A model generated the notes under the pieces. The model ran no database searches. It was not told the origin of the DNA and saw only the letters and a program-made list of their open reading frames with translations. A DNA stretch of 64,000 nt from NCBI GenBank assembly GCA_904066235.2, contig CAJFCV020000004.1:3410001-3474000 (forward strand), given 5' to 3'. Of this stretch, positions 1-12,120 are shown in pieces. Made by a program: the position numbers and the translations under genes. The DNA is from Bursaphelenchus xylophilus. Taxonomy: Eukaryota; Nematoda; Chromadorea; Rhabditida; Aphelenchoididae. Position 1 is the stretch's first letter. Every line of letters begins with the position of its first letter.

Positions 1-82
1 AGACGAATAAAAAATAGGGATCTAACCTAGTCTCTTCTAGAATACGAGGAAATTCAACAGCTTCAACTTTTTCCGCCTTCAT
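1..82 (-). CDS. 5' end of an unknown minus-strand gene, runs off the window
   Basis: An ATG at 80-82 on the minus strand opens a frame that stays open for 27 codons to the window edge. The peptide is mixed charged and hydrophobic (begins MKAEKVEAVEFPRILEE) and has no signal peptide. It lies downstream of CLN3 in the same orientation. I do not recognise the family. The frame is short, so this could be chance; the coding-like composition next to non-coding AT-rich DNA is the only support. Confidence 0.3.
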   Translation of the reverse strand, partial: MKAEKVEAVEFPRILEETRLDPYFLFV

Positions 83-261
83 TATCAATCGGAAAACAAT
101 AAATAAAATTGTTTTATAGACCAAGACTGCGCGTTGAAAAAATCGGGGAGATGAAAAAACAACACCTTCAGAGGATTTTGAGTAGAAAACAGAGCGATGA
201 CTACAAACTACAGAGTAAAATAAGAAGAAAAAAGGCGATAAATGTCATCATTTTTGCAAAC

Positions 262-506
262 CAGTGGGGGACCTAATTCAGTGGCAAAAATGTACCATTT
301 TGCATTCGGGAACATCAAAAATGTGGTAAAATGCTTCCTTCTCCAAGTGAAAAAAACTTCGTTTTGAAGGGCTCCCTCACAAAAAGAGCTGGCGCGCTTT
401 CGAAATCGGAGTTTTTTCACTCGCAGATGGAAGCATTTTGCCACATTCTTAATGCTTCCTGGATGCAAAATGGTGCTTTTTTGCCACTGGATCAGGTCCT
501 GCACTG
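262..506. mobile_element. Family A hairpin element, copy 1
   Basis: Starts CAGTGGGGGACC and ends with the complement (GCACTG), between CLN3 and the gene at the left edge. The two arms are complementary over about 110 bp around a short GC-rich centre. This is the reference layout for family A: CAGTG-GGACCTGATCCAGTGGC, a GCATCCGGGAAG block, an AATGTGGCAAAATGC block, then the mirror image. Confidence 0.9.
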
Positions 507-823
507 TAAGTGGGCTTGAAAACGCAAACATCAAAAAAATGAAAATACAATTGCCAAAGTGTACTTTTTGAGATCACCAAGTTTATTTTCACGGATTAAA
601 GAACAATTTTTGGGATAAAAAAACTTAATACTATCTGAATTTCAAAAAAAAATGAAATAATGTAAAAACATCTAACAATCAAATACTGCTACAGTATTAA
701 AGTTACGGAGGATATGGATGTGATTGCACTCGTGTTCAGACCAAATTCCAGGGCATTGCCAAGTGCCCAAAGTCAATCGCAATACTTAAAAAACTATTAG
801 ATACAGTTTCACAATGGCAAAGA

Positions 824-3686
824 CTATTCCTTTAATGGGCAGAGGATATAATTGTGGAGTGCGATGGCCGAGAAGCCGGCCAAGACAATTCCAACGGCGT
901 CCGCCAGCGACGCAACGGCCAGGTTGAATTCGCGGAAACGGGGGTCCGACTGGAACTTAAATTTATTCGTTTTTTCAACCTACATCTTTATGAATTCGAT
1001 GGAAAGTGTTCACATAACTGGCGCCTCCAAAGAACCCTTCAAACAGAATGACCACAAAGGTGACCCAAATATGCGGAATGAAGTAAAAAATGGCCTCGAA
1101 GAAGAAGAAAATCGTATTCGAAAATTGAAGCACCGGAAGCACCAGCAATCCCCAATACGGAAGCTCGATAATGTTGACAGAGGAGCGGGAAATGAAGACT
1201 CCCAGTTGGTACAGGACCTGATACCAGCGGTACTGACCCTTGGGTGAGATATCAAAGCCTTTCGAGCATTCAAAAACCATGTGTTGTGTCTGAAAAATTT
1301 GCAATAAATTGAAGAAAAAAGTATAAACATTTTTTGAGGGACCTGATCCAGTGTCAAAAACGTACCATTTTGCATCCGGGAAGCATCAAAAATGTGGCAA
1401 AATGCTTCCCTCTCAAAGTGAAAAACTTCGTTTTGAAGAACGCGCCTTTTTGAAATCGGAGTTTTTTCACTTGGAGAGGGAAGCATTTTGCCACATTTTT
1501 GATACTTCCCGGATGCAAAATGGTTCGTTCGGGCCCCCCACTGTAGTAGAGTCTAAATTCAATTAAAAAAAATGGCGGAATGAATGAAATCTTTGCCCCA
1601 AAAAAGGTCGTTTTTTTAGCAAGTTTTTGATATTATCCATGCTTACAATGCCCATTAAAAAGCAGTACCAAGCAAGCTTCAGGTGCAAGATTGGACATTT
1701 TTTGAAACAAAAAACTGTCTTTTTGGCTTTCCATTATTTTAAGATTCCATTTTTCAATTTCATCAAGTCTTGTTTTGAGTCCCACCACGAAAACTTTCAA
1801 GTTCAAATTTTGCCTAGAAACCACTTTTCCCTTACAGGTCACGACTTATTTTATATCTATTAACCTATTCTAACGCCATTTTCAACTCACCAATCCCTGG
1901 TTGATCAGATATTCCGCATAATAAACCAATGCCACCGGGATCATGTACTTCAACAGGGGAACAACCAATTTCATCCGTTGCACTGTAGTCAACGACCCAA
2001 TCGTTGAACTGTACACCTGATCATCGTCCTTATTATTGATGCTCTCATCACTCGAAGTCCACGCCGGCTTCCCGATCGTGTCCTTGTCATCTATTGTTGA
2101 TGCCGAAATGACATGTTTTTTGGGGGTTGAAGGGACAATCCAAGTGTTGGGCTGGGTAATGTTCGCTCGGTATACGGTGGGAGAGGGGACTAGGACTGTG
2201 TAGTGTCTAAAATGAAAGCTCTACTACTTTTTGTCATCAAAATTTTACGGTAGAAATTTAAGAATTTACGGGGAAAAATATTTTCGACCGCTGGAAAAAT
2301 CTCAAAACTCACGTCAAATAGAAAAGAATTGGGATGACAAGCATGATGAGTAAGGTTGTTCGAGGAGATAACCCGAGGAAATGTTGCTCAGTCAGCGCTG
2401 CATAAGCCAGAGATCCGAAAATTCCAGCGCCACCTGTACCAGAGGACCATGCGGATATTGCGTTGCTAAAAATGTAAAAAAATTATTTTCTATACATGGC
2501 TAAAGTGTTAATTTATAAATTTAAAAGTGTTTTTCTACATACTTTAACCTTAAAAATTTTAAAATTCAAATTCCCGCCATTTTTGGCATTCTGTTGCAAA
2601 CGTTAAAATTGATGACAAAACTCTTAAAAAAGTAAAAAAAAACTTCTGTAGCACTCTAAAATAAAAATTTAGAAGCATTAAACCTAATTTGAATCATCCT
2701 CGCTATCAAAATTATATTATTCATGAGAAATTGGCCTCTTTTCAAAAAAGTCCGTGAAAGATCCCGTAATATTTTTTTCGACTTACCCTGTATAATGCGA
2801 CGTCAATGCGAGGTATGCGTTCTCTCCGATCCCCGACCCAAGCGCAGCGCATACCACTCCAAACAAACTTAGTGTCAAATTTGGAGAGAAGGCTACAATA
2901 ATATAACTTGTGGCTTGAAGCAGGCACACAATCAAATGGCGGACTCTGAAAGTGATTTATTAATTTATTTTTAAATTTTGGAGCTTTTGCCTTCCCAAAA
3001 ATCAGCGTTTACGCTCATTTTGCCTACTATTATAATACCCCAAACATCTTACCCATGCGGTAGTCGATGCATGAAGAATGGTAACGCCAATTTCGCGAAC
3101 AAACTTGGCAAAATGTCGGCCAATAGGACTGCTCCCACCGTCGCTGTTGTGCATTCTCTAGTGGGTATCACTTCTTGGCAGGGGGGATCAGAACTTGTTT
3201 CATTTGCCCCTCCTTCGTGATGCCCATTGTCTTTTTCGATTATATCTGAGGCAGCGCTGAGCATAATCACATAGGCAAAGTTGTTGCATAACCCAAAAAT
3301 CCTGGAAAAAAATTTTTTTACAAAAATTAAAAAAATTTTTTGATACAGCGAGGACCTGATCCAGTGGCAAAAAAAGTACCATTTTGCATCCAGGAAGTAT
3401 CAAAAAATGTGGCAAAATGCCTCCCTCTCCAAGTGAAAAAACCTTATTTTAAAAGCCCGCTCTTTTTGCGAGCGAGCGCCCTTCAAAACGAAGTTTTTTA
3501 CCCTTGGAGAGGGAAGCATTTTGCCGCATTTTTGATACTTCCCGGATGCAAAATGGTACGTTTTTTGCCACTGGATCAGCCACTGTATAAAAATTTCCAA
3601 AAAATTTTAAAAATCCCATAAATTAGCATATTCAAAACATACCAAAATGCGATGAAATTCCGCACATTATCTGAGATTTCGACCAT
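824..3686 (-). CDS. CLN3: Battenin (CLN3), lysosomal multi-pass membrane protein
   Basis: Seven exons read right to left: 3686-3643, 3301-3053, 2945-2787, 2465-2313, 2206-1891, 1289-984 and 949-824 (stop TAG 824-826). Lengths sum to 1353, giving 450 residues, close to animal CLN3 (about 440). Diagnostic segments are [15 protein letters not shown] (about 18-31), WSSGTGGAG (about 156-164), [10 protein letters not shown] (about 297-306), QYRWYQ (about 326-331), [15 protein letters not shown] near the fifth membrane block, and a C-terminal REFNLAV block. The protein is polytopic, with a long hydrophilic loop at about 206-270. CLN3 is a lysosomal membrane protein, required in animals for clearance of glycerophosphodiesters. 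A TTTCAG acceptor at 3702, 15 bp before the ATG, suggests trans-splicing. The last intron is only 34 bp. Introns 1 and 5 each hold a family A element. Confidence 0.94.
1335..1543. mobile_element. Family A hairpin element, copy 2 (in CLN3 intron 5)
   Basis: The left end is decayed (GAGGGACCTGATCC without CAGTG) and the right end reads CCACTG followed by TA. It lies within the 601-bp intron 1290-1890, which would otherwise be about 390 bp. Confidence 0.85.
3346..3585. mobile_element. Family A hairpin element, copy 3 (in CLN3 intron 1)
   Basis: Intact ends CAGCGAGGACC and CCACTG, flanked on both sides by TA (3344-3345 and 3586-3587). It fills most of the 339-bp intron 3302-3642. Confidence 0.9.
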
Positions 3687-3979
3687 TTTTTTGAGCTCCG
3701 GCTGAAAGCGAACAAATTTAGCGGAATCGAAGTGAAAATCAAAAAAATATGACCAAGTCGGATATAAAAACACGCACCCAAATCTGTTTGAACTCGAGGC
3801 GAAAACACAATAATGGGTTCACATGTGGGGCTTTTGGAAATACAATTGAAATTATTGCGAAAAAATATGTTTGAGGGGATCAGTAACACAACAAAAATAT
3901 TGGGGGGAGATTGCTCATAAATGAAGAGCCATGTGATTTTGGAAAAACTTGAAAAAAATCTTGCCTAGAATCTGCTAAA

Positions 3980-4060
3980 AAATGAATTTTTGCTCGCGTT
4001 TTGCAGAAACAATGAAGATTTTTTAGTCTAATAACTCCGAATTTTTTCGAAAATTCCATA
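3980..4060. repeat. Degenerate fragment of family B
   Basis: Contains a decayed version of the family B block around TCGCGTTTTGCAGAAACAA and the following ATTTTTTAG segment. No ends are present, so it is an old relic. Confidence 0.5.
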
Positions 4061-4115
4061 GCAAAAAGATTGCCCATATTTTGGAGCTCCAAAATATTCA
4101 GATGCGTGGTGATTT

Positions 4116-4341
4116 CAGTGGGGGACCTGATCCAGTGGCAAAAAACGTACCATTTTGCATCCGGAAAGTATCAAAAATGTGGCAAAACACTTCCCTCACC
4201 AAGTGAAAAAACCTCGATTTCAAAAAAATTTTTGTGCGCGCCTTTCAAAACGAAGTTTTTTCACTTGGAGAGGGAAGCGTTTTTTGATACTTCCTGGGTG
4301 CAAATGGTACTTTTCTTGTCACTGGATCAGATCCCTCACTG
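4116..4341. mobile_element. Family A hairpin element, copy 4
   Basis: Ends CAGTGGGGGACC and CTCACTG with TA on the right. A small deletion in the right arm removes the GCCACATTT block. Confidence 0.88.
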
Positions 4342-4492
4342 TACATGGTAAAATCTGAGAAAATATTTTATCAATTTTCACATTGCCAAATGTCAAAAAT
4401 AGAAACTTACAACCGACCACCGAAAAGAGATAAAAAACGAGAAATAGAAAAAATTGCCAAAAGGTCATGAAAGCAAAAGACAATTGGGTGTA

Positions 4493-4735
4493 AAAATTTG
4501 AATTGCGGTATCTCGAAATTAAAAAATTGGATGTAAAAATTTGAATTTCAATATCTTGAAATAAAAAAATCGGACACGAAAATTTGAATTTCGATATCTC
4601 GAAATTAGAAAATTGGATGTAAAAATTTGAATTTCGATATCTTGAAATAAAGAAATGGATGTAAAAATTTGAATTTCTATATCATGAAATAAAAAAATCG
4701 GACGCGAAAATTTGAATTTCGATATCTTGCAAGCT
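4493..4735. repeat. Tandem repeat, ~47-bp unit, about five copies
   Basis: Repeated unit of the form GTAAAAATTTGAATTTCGATA followed by TCTTGAAAT and a run of A with TTGGA or TCGGA. Alternate units end in GGATGTAAAAA or GGACRCGAAAA, so the higher-order period may be about 95 bp. No gene nearby explains it. Confidence 0.85.
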
Positions 4736-4741
4736 CAAAAA

Positions 4742-7571
4742 TTGAAATTAAGAAAATTCTTGACACTTAAAAGGCCTCAAGTTTTCAACCCCCACAAGGC
4801 GTCTAAATTAAATTTTGAACATGATGACTATTTGTACCGCCATTGTCTAGAGTTTAAACTCCTTTCTTGATCACTCTTTAAAGTCACGTGGGCGACAATC
4901 AATCAAAAACCATTGTAATAAAAATTAAGGAAAAATATCAAAGAAGAGTCTGAAGCAAACCAAAGAAAGCATTTTCAACGACGCAATTACAATAAAATTA
5001 ATCGACAAACCTTTATAAACGTTATTTATAGCAGTTGCACAAACTGTATAGAAAATAGTAATGACTCAGCGAAAGTTATTAACACTTTTCTCAAGTTTAC
5101 AGTAAGATTTCTGGAGTTTGCTGACTAAAGATCGCAAAGTCATAGGTTCAAATATAATATATAAAAGATGATGGGGTTAAATTGAATTATTCATTTTTTT
5201 GAATGAATCGAAATGTCTATCATGTAATATATACATATGCTTGAGAGACATACGTACAACAGCGCTCTGTAATTGCTGAATTTCGGAATTTTTGCCAGCT
5301 ATAGTAAACATAAGAAACTATTCAAAAAGCAAATTAAGATAGCATAGTTTTAATAAACGCAATTTCGATTTTTCGCATATTCGCTGTAATGCTACACTAC
5401 GCATACTTATAGGGCACTCTAACGGTTTGATGAACCAAGAAGACCACATATATAGCTTACAAAAGAGCTAAATTCACAGTGAAAAAAGAGGCTAATAAAG
5501 GCAGTACACGCAATTAAACACTTCTACTGCAAACGTAGAAAAATGTTTCTACAGGAATTTCACGGAGCTTGTTTTTAAAATCATGATTCAAATTGAAGTC
5601 TTTATGATGCTTCTCACGATCTTTGGACACAAAATTCATCACTTCAAATTAAGCAATGACACATCAGACAAACTAATTAACGCGATCACATCAATTTAGT
5701 AATTACCGTCAAAAAACTGCTGTTCTATACATATTTTATAATGTCAAAACTGCTGTTCTATACATATTTATAAAGTGTATATCTGAGGTCAGTTCAAGTG
5801 CATAATAATATAAAAAAACGATAATGATTGAGACTATACGAATGTTTGGAACGAATTCGTAAAAATCGAAAGCAAAAAAACTAGTAAACAGAAATCTGTG
5901 GGATTCACGTGAAACAAAACAAGGCCTTGATCAGCAAGACCATCTTTAGAAAAGTTTCCTCAATCGGGTATTGCCTCTGGCTTTGTCATAAAAACGGGGT
6001 GATATTCAGGACTTCTGTCCCCATACTGTTTTTGTCATCTACGGCGCTTCCGATCAACCAAAATAGCAAATATTAATTGCTATTTTGCCGCCCTGTCCCG
6101 TCTTTTTCTCGGCTGTAGGTTGGCAAAGTTCACAGGTTTTGTTGTCAGGCTATTCAGGATCTTATAAAAGCTCCATTGTAGTCCCGGATGACAGGCATGG
6201 CCTTTGTCGGCGATTGGAGCCTTGCCTAGTCCTTCATTGCTTCCATGGATCAGCTTTGCTAACCTGCGGCTTAGAGATGCTTGGGAGAAAGACACATTTT
6301 TTCGTTGGGGATAAAAGCGGTGTGATAAAAAAAGTCTAAAATTGTGAGGAACAAAGTAGCACTCTACATATATTGCTTGCTTTCTTCAGCGTAAAATAAA
6401 GGAGTTTAGTGGGCAGAAGTCCCGTCAAATCCGCCTAGAAAAATTCTCATTAAGTTCTAGTCCCAATATGGAGTGCGCCTGCGAATGGAATGGTCGCATG
6501 GTTCGTATCGTTGATGGAAATTTCCCCTTGCTTCGCGAGAGTTCTCCCACTTTCCCCGAGCCGATTATTGTGACCCCAGAGAACGCAATCATTTGTTTCT
6601 AACGAACGGCCTTTTCTTAAACTGAAGAAGATCTTCGCGTGGGGTCAAAGTGGGTTTATATCTGATAAAAAATATGCGTATGAACCAAGGAAAATCAGCG
6701 CCATATCATGCAAATATCATGTGAAAATGCATAGCCATGGACTGGTAATTTTGTGTAAAAGAAACTTTCAAAAGTAAGTTGCGACGGAAGTAAAATATGA
6801 TCATTAAAAGAAAAAGCAAAAGGAAGCAGAAATGAACTATTGAGCGATGACTTTTACACTGTAATATAATCAGACCATCAAAAATAATGGGGTCGAAAAA
6901 GTGCAAAATGGCGGGACTTTCACGACGATGCTTGTGGGCTACAAAAGCAAAACTAAAAAATATTTTGAATAAACTTTAGACTTTCAATCGACATTTTCCA
7001 ATTAGAATTACTATTCTTTCTACCGTGATCTACGTAGTATCAGATAAATTTTGCATTGACAACTACTGATGAGTACATGAAAAGGCTCGGCAGAGACTTG
7101 GCGAAGACTTGTAATATGCCCAGTTTTTCTAATTATTTACTAACGTTAGTTTTCTTTACCCTGAGTTACTGTGTCATATAAAAGACCAAAATTTGTTGCA
7201 AAAAACGAACAGCCTACAAAAAACGAACTCTTTCCTAGATATTATTAATGTGAATACAAGTAAAATACCTCAAAATATACCCATAGGTGATAGGCTATCC
7301 TAGGACCCTATCAATCTCATTATTTCTGCTAAAGAAGCCTCCTCCTAGCTTCCCATATGCATCCAACGACAAACCTACGCGATCCATAGTATCGTTAACC
7401 CCAACTGTCAACGAGTAGCGCCAAAAGTTTTATCCTGCGCAATGCGGGAACCCGATATACTCAACAATTTTTGGTACTCTAAGCTAGCTCTCAAATTTGA
7501 GTTAAGGTTGGCAAAAAGTGACAAAAAGTATGCAGGCCCTAAAAAATTAATTGAGCGGCTTGAAAGTCATA
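4742..7571. other. Gene-free stretch, 2.8 kb
   Basis: No gene or mobile element recognised. A 22-bp motif GCTGTTCTATACATATTTAT occurs twice at about 5721-5773. A less AT-rich island at 5940-6640 contains short frames on both strands, including a 44-codon frame from an ATG at 6469, and a stem AAATAGCAA/TTGCTATTT near 6062-6086. None has splice or homology support. Confidence 0.5.
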
Positions 7572-7826
7572 CAGTGGACCTGTACGTTTTTTTTGCCAGT
7601 GGCAAAAAACGTACCATTTTGCATCCAGGAAGCATCAAAAAATGTGGTAAAATACCTCCCCTCCACGTGAAAACTCCGATTTCAAAAGCGCGCCCGCTCC
7701 TTTTGTGACGAAAACTTTCAAAACAAAGTTTTTTTTTCACTTGAAGAGGGAAGCATTTTGTCACATTTTTGATACTTCCCGGATGCAAAATGGTAGTTTT
7801 TTGCCACTGGATCAAATGCTCCACTG
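7572..7826. mobile_element. Family A hairpin element, copy 5
   Basis: Ends CAGTGGACCTG and TCCACTG with flanking TA on both sides (7570-7571 and 7827-7828 reads TA then A). Arms are well preserved. Confidence 0.9.
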
Positions 7827-7957
7827 TAATTAAAATTTTCCTTGAGCTCTCCTTTATTACATAATACCTCTTTTTTTTACTAAAGGCTGTCCATTTACTC
7901 CCGGAAAAGGACCAGGCGAAGCGTTTTGATAAAATGATTACATTTTTTCTTAACTAA

Positions 7958-8406
7958 CAAGGGAAGTACTTGAAGTGTGACGCTCAGATTTTGATGAAAC
8001 TTGGCACAAATTTAGAATATTTTTTTCTAAGATATATGCGGGAATCCTAGCTCGCGCTTTGCAGAAACAACCGAGATTTTTAGATCGAAAGTCGGCGAAA
8101 ATTTGGGACTTTTTGCCGAATTTCGGCACGAAAAGTTTCATGCCTATTTCAACCGTAAAGAATAATGTTTCTACAAAAAATCAAATTTTTCCGCACAAAA
8201 CTGCCAAAGTTATGGCCAAAAAGCGGTTTTCTCTCTGACCGCTCTCCACGTTGAGCGTGCTCTCTCGGCGGCAAAAATCGTTCAATATCTCGGCGGCGCC
8301 CGCAAAGCGCGAGCTAAAACTTTCAGGAATTGATATTTAGTCCATACCCGATGTGTGTGCAAAATTTAAAGAAAATCTGAGCGTCACACTTGAAGTACTT
8401 CCCCTG
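7958..8406. mobile_element. Family B element (PIF/Harbinger-type miniature), copy 1, full length
   Basis: Begins CAAGGGAAGTAC and ends GTACTTCCCCTG, flanked by TAA on both sides (7955-7957 and 8407-8409). The terminal inverted repeat runs about 35 bp, through GACGCTCAGATTTT. The interior is not palindromic and has no long frame of its own. A 3-bp TWA target duplication is the hallmark of PIF/Harbinger elements. Confidence 0.92.
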
Positions 8407-8782
8407 TAAATAGTTACAATCAATTTCCGCCTCCGGTTCACATCCAACTAAAAGAATCTCTTTCAAACAGAACAACGAAATATATTCAGACCACAAAAAA
8501 TTACATATTGTTATCAATCCCCTTTTCTTTTTTTGACTGACAAATGCCAATGGTCCACTGGTCGAGGAGTGTTATTACTTTGAAGAGAAGCGGCAGTAAA
8601 GATTGTGATGATAGCGTCGAAAATGTGCTCAACGAATTTGAAATGGGAATAACAATCAAGCTGTTGAAAACAAGAAAATTATTTTTTTCGTGGGAAAAAA
8701 ATAATTTTCTTGTAATTCTGATAATGTTTGCAGGGAAAGTGCTTGCAAGAGGACGCATCAAATATATATGTATAAAAGGGAA

Positions 8783-9093
8783 GGCTTCAGATTTTCTTGA
8801 AATTTTATAAACACTTCGGGAATGGACTAAATATCAATTCCTAAAAGTTTTAGCTCGCGCTTTGCAGGCGCAGCCGAGAAATAGAACGATTTTTGCCGCC
8901 GAGAGAGTACACTAATAGTGGAGAGCGGTCAGAGAACGCTTATTGGCCATAACTTTGCTAGTTTCGCGCGAAAAAAATTGATTTTTTGTGGAAACGTTAC
9001 CCTCTACAGTAGAAATAAGTATGAAACTTTTCGTGTCGAAATTCGGCAAAAATTGTCAAATCTTCGCCAGTTTTCGATCTAAAAATCGGTGAT
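8783..9093. mobile_element. Family B element, truncated copy 2
   Basis: Carries the family B interior in inverted orientation (CTCGCGCTTTGCAGGCGCAGC, GCCGCCGAGAGAGTACAC, CTAAAAATC) but lacks both terminal CAGGGG ends. Confidence 0.8.
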
Positions 9094-9852
9094 AAAAGAG
9101 TGAGAAAAAACACTTTTTAGCCGTATTTTCGGCAGCTCCAAATATAAAAAAAAAACTTTTTATGGAAACATAATCACAGTAGAAATGGATATCAAACTTT
9201 TTATGCCAATGCTCGCAAAACGATCCATTTTATTCAGCGATCTTTGCTGGCCAGAGAGTTCGCCGAATGCGGAAATCGGCCAGACAGGACACCACTTTTT
9301 AACCACTATATTTCTTCCAATTTTTCACACCATAAAATACACACTTCCCCCAACACTATTCACTTGAAAATTCCAACTGCAAAATTTCCAAAAATTCGAG
9401 CTGTATTTTGTCGCCAACCACCGTTTATCCTTTCGAACCCTTTCGCCACGCCGAAACCCCGCCTCCTTTTTTTTGTTTTCTACTTTGTCTTCCCGCTGAA
9501 TGTCGAGGAAAAAGGGGGAAACAGCGCTGCGAGAAAAGACAAATTATTGAAAAATGGCGGTAAAAATAGTTTGTAAAACCGACTTTTAAAAGAACCGTCA
9601 AGGAAAGGGAGGGCGATTTCAACAGCTGCGGAGAGGGGGATGATTTTTGAGGGCTCAGAAAGTTTGTGTTGTTGCAGTAAAGCTCTAGTATAATGATGAA
9701 TCAAAAAATGGAAAGTGTTTTGCCAGAGGCGTTTTTGGTTTTCCAGGGGCTGTTAATAAGACTTGGAGAAAATTATTTTACGGTCAAGCCTCTGTACAAC
9801 TAATCGCAAAAAAAATAAATTATCTTTTTTATTTTTCCCTGAATTTTATTTA

Positions 9853-10303
9853 CAGGGGACGTACTCCAAGTGCGACGCTCAGATTTTCTTAAAATTTTGC
9901 ATACGCGTCGGGCATGGACTTAACATCAATTCCTGAAAGTTTAAGCTCGCGTTTTGCGGGCGCCGCCGAGATATCGAACGATTTTTGCCGCCGAGAGAGC
10001 ACGCTAAACGTGGAGAGCGGTCAGAGAGAAAAGCGCTTTTTGGCCATAACTTTGGCAGTTTCGTGCGGAAAAGTTCGATTTTTTGTAGGAACATTATCCT
10101 TTACAGTTGAAATAGGCATGAAACTTTTCGAGCCGAAATTCGGCAAAAAGTCTAAAATTTTGGCCGACTTTCCGATCTAAAAATCTCGGTTGTTTCTGCA
10201 AAGCGCGAGCTAGGATTCTCGCATATAATCTTAGAAAAAAATACTCTAAATTTGTGCCAAGTTTCATCAAAATCTGAGCGTCGCACTTGGAGTACTTCCC
10301 CTG
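9853..10303. mobile_element. Family B element, copy 3, full length
   Basis: CAGGGGACGTAC at the left, GTACTTCCCCTG at the right, flanked by TTA (9850-9852 and 10304-10306). Orientation is inverted relative to copy 1. Confidence 0.93.
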
Positions 10304-10994
10304 TTATTAGCAGAAATTTGTAAAGCAAAAAAGATGACAAAAACTTGCTTGCTATACCAAGGTTTACCTCCGCAATAAACTATTTTTCTCTCGAAAACAT
10401 GACTAAAAATTTTTTACCATTGTTTCTAACCACCGCCACTGCCACGAGGTCTTGAATCCTCGTTGGCTTGGTCATCAAAAATTCCTACGTTTTTTCTTTT
10501 CTTCTCCTTCCTTATCAGCAAAAAAGAGCAATGTTTTAGACAGTGCCAATTAATAAATTAGCTTGCCCTACACGACCGAATTCGTTGTACTGATAAGAAA
10601 AGAACAAGGATTAAACAAATAAAAAGTAAAAAGTAAAAAATCAAAAATGATTTTTTGTGTTCAAAGATTTGTGTAAATTTATTCTGTTCTATAAAATAAG
10701 AGTTATTTAGTAAACCGAAAAAAAGTTGCGATCACAATTTGAACCCCAGACTTTGACGAACCCACCAGATCACGACGAACCCCGTTTTCAACCCGATACC
10801 TAGGGAAAATGACCAGAGAACCGGACAATGTTTGTCGTTAGTCTTTTATCCTTGGCCGAGTAATGACCACTAAATGCGTTGGCCAAAAAGAGGCTATTTA
10901 TTTTACAAACAATGCATTTTTTTTGTGGACATTCAAATCGAAAAAAACATTTTTTTAACCGAGCCTGAAGTCGATGCAAAATCAAAAATATTTA

Positions 10995-11438
10995 CAGGGG
11001 AAGCACCCCAAATGCGACGCTCAGATTTTGATGAAACTTTGCACAAATTTAGAATAATTTTCTCTAAGATATAAGCGAGAATCCTAGCTCGCGCGTTGCA
11101 GAAACAACCGAGATTTTTAGATCGAAAGTCGGCCAAAATTTAGGACTTTTTGCCGAATATCGGCACGAAAAGCTTCATGCCTATTTCAACCGTAAAGGAT
11201 AATGTTTCTACAAAAAATCAAATTTTTCCGCACGAAACTGCCCAAGTTATGGCCAAAAAGCGCTTTTCTCTCTGACCGCTCTCCACGTTTAGCGTGCTCT
11301 TTTCAAAAATCGTTCGATATTTCGGCGGCGCCCGCAAACCGCGAGCTAAAACTTTCAGGAATTGCTATTTGGGACATACCCGACGTGCGTGCAAAATTTA
11401 AAGAAAATCTGAGCGTCGCACTTGGAGTACTTCCCCTG
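10995..11438. mobile_element. Family B element, copy 4, full length
   Basis: CAGGGGAAGCAC to GTACTTCCCCTG with TTA on both sides (10992-10994 and 11439-11441). Same orientation as copy 1. Confidence 0.93.
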
Positions 11439-11441
11439 TTA

Positions 11442-12120
11442 GTTTAAAAAAGGGTATTATTTTAAGTTTAGCGTCACATGATCCCTATGTATACCCCTTC
11501 TTAAAAGCTTGTTCTAAAAATTTTTCTACCGTATCTTTTGAAAGATGGCTTTCCGGCCCGCCTCTTCAAGAGCTTAATACTTTTTTTTCACCACAAACCA
11601 GACTACTTTTCTATATTTCGAAACGCGATTGATCAACAGACAAGTGAATGTCAAGGGTACCACTCAATCCTTTGTCATTTTTTCAACTAGCTCATGCATG
11701 TCAAAGCCTCTCAGATTTACATAGAATTAAATAGAATTTGGTCTATTATAAGCGCCTCAGCTTCGTTGACAAAAGCGTTTTACAAAAATCCTCTTTTCTA
11801 ATACGAAACTTCCTTGTCATAGCTATAGATTACGTTCAGATTAAAGTGCGATTCTTAGTTGCAATATATGTTCTCAATATCCCGAAGTATTGCCCTGATA
11901 CAGCGTAAACATTGTTACAAATATTGCATTTTCAAAGAACCAGCCCGCTTACTTATCACTTGACATTTCCATAACCGCCAATTCAGCGGATTGGTCAAAC
12001 GGAAATCAGCAGTAGGAATTTCCCCGGAAGGAACGGAACCACGAAAAATGAGGCGGCGAACAATGGAGGGTTTACGCTACTCAGTCGAATTGTTTATTGA
12101 GAAAATATTTACAATACTGA
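11442..12120. other. Gene-free stretch downstream of the small secreted protein gene
   Basis: Nothing recognised. The only functional-looking site is an AATAAA (complement of TTTATT near 12092-12097) that would serve as polyadenylation signal for the minus-strand gene at 12121-12563. Confidence 0.5.

Noticed and set aside
10425..10500. Possible terminal exon on the minus strand (ending RPRGSGGG and a stop)
   Set aside because: Attractive RGG-like end, but no upstream exon with compatible phase was found within reach.
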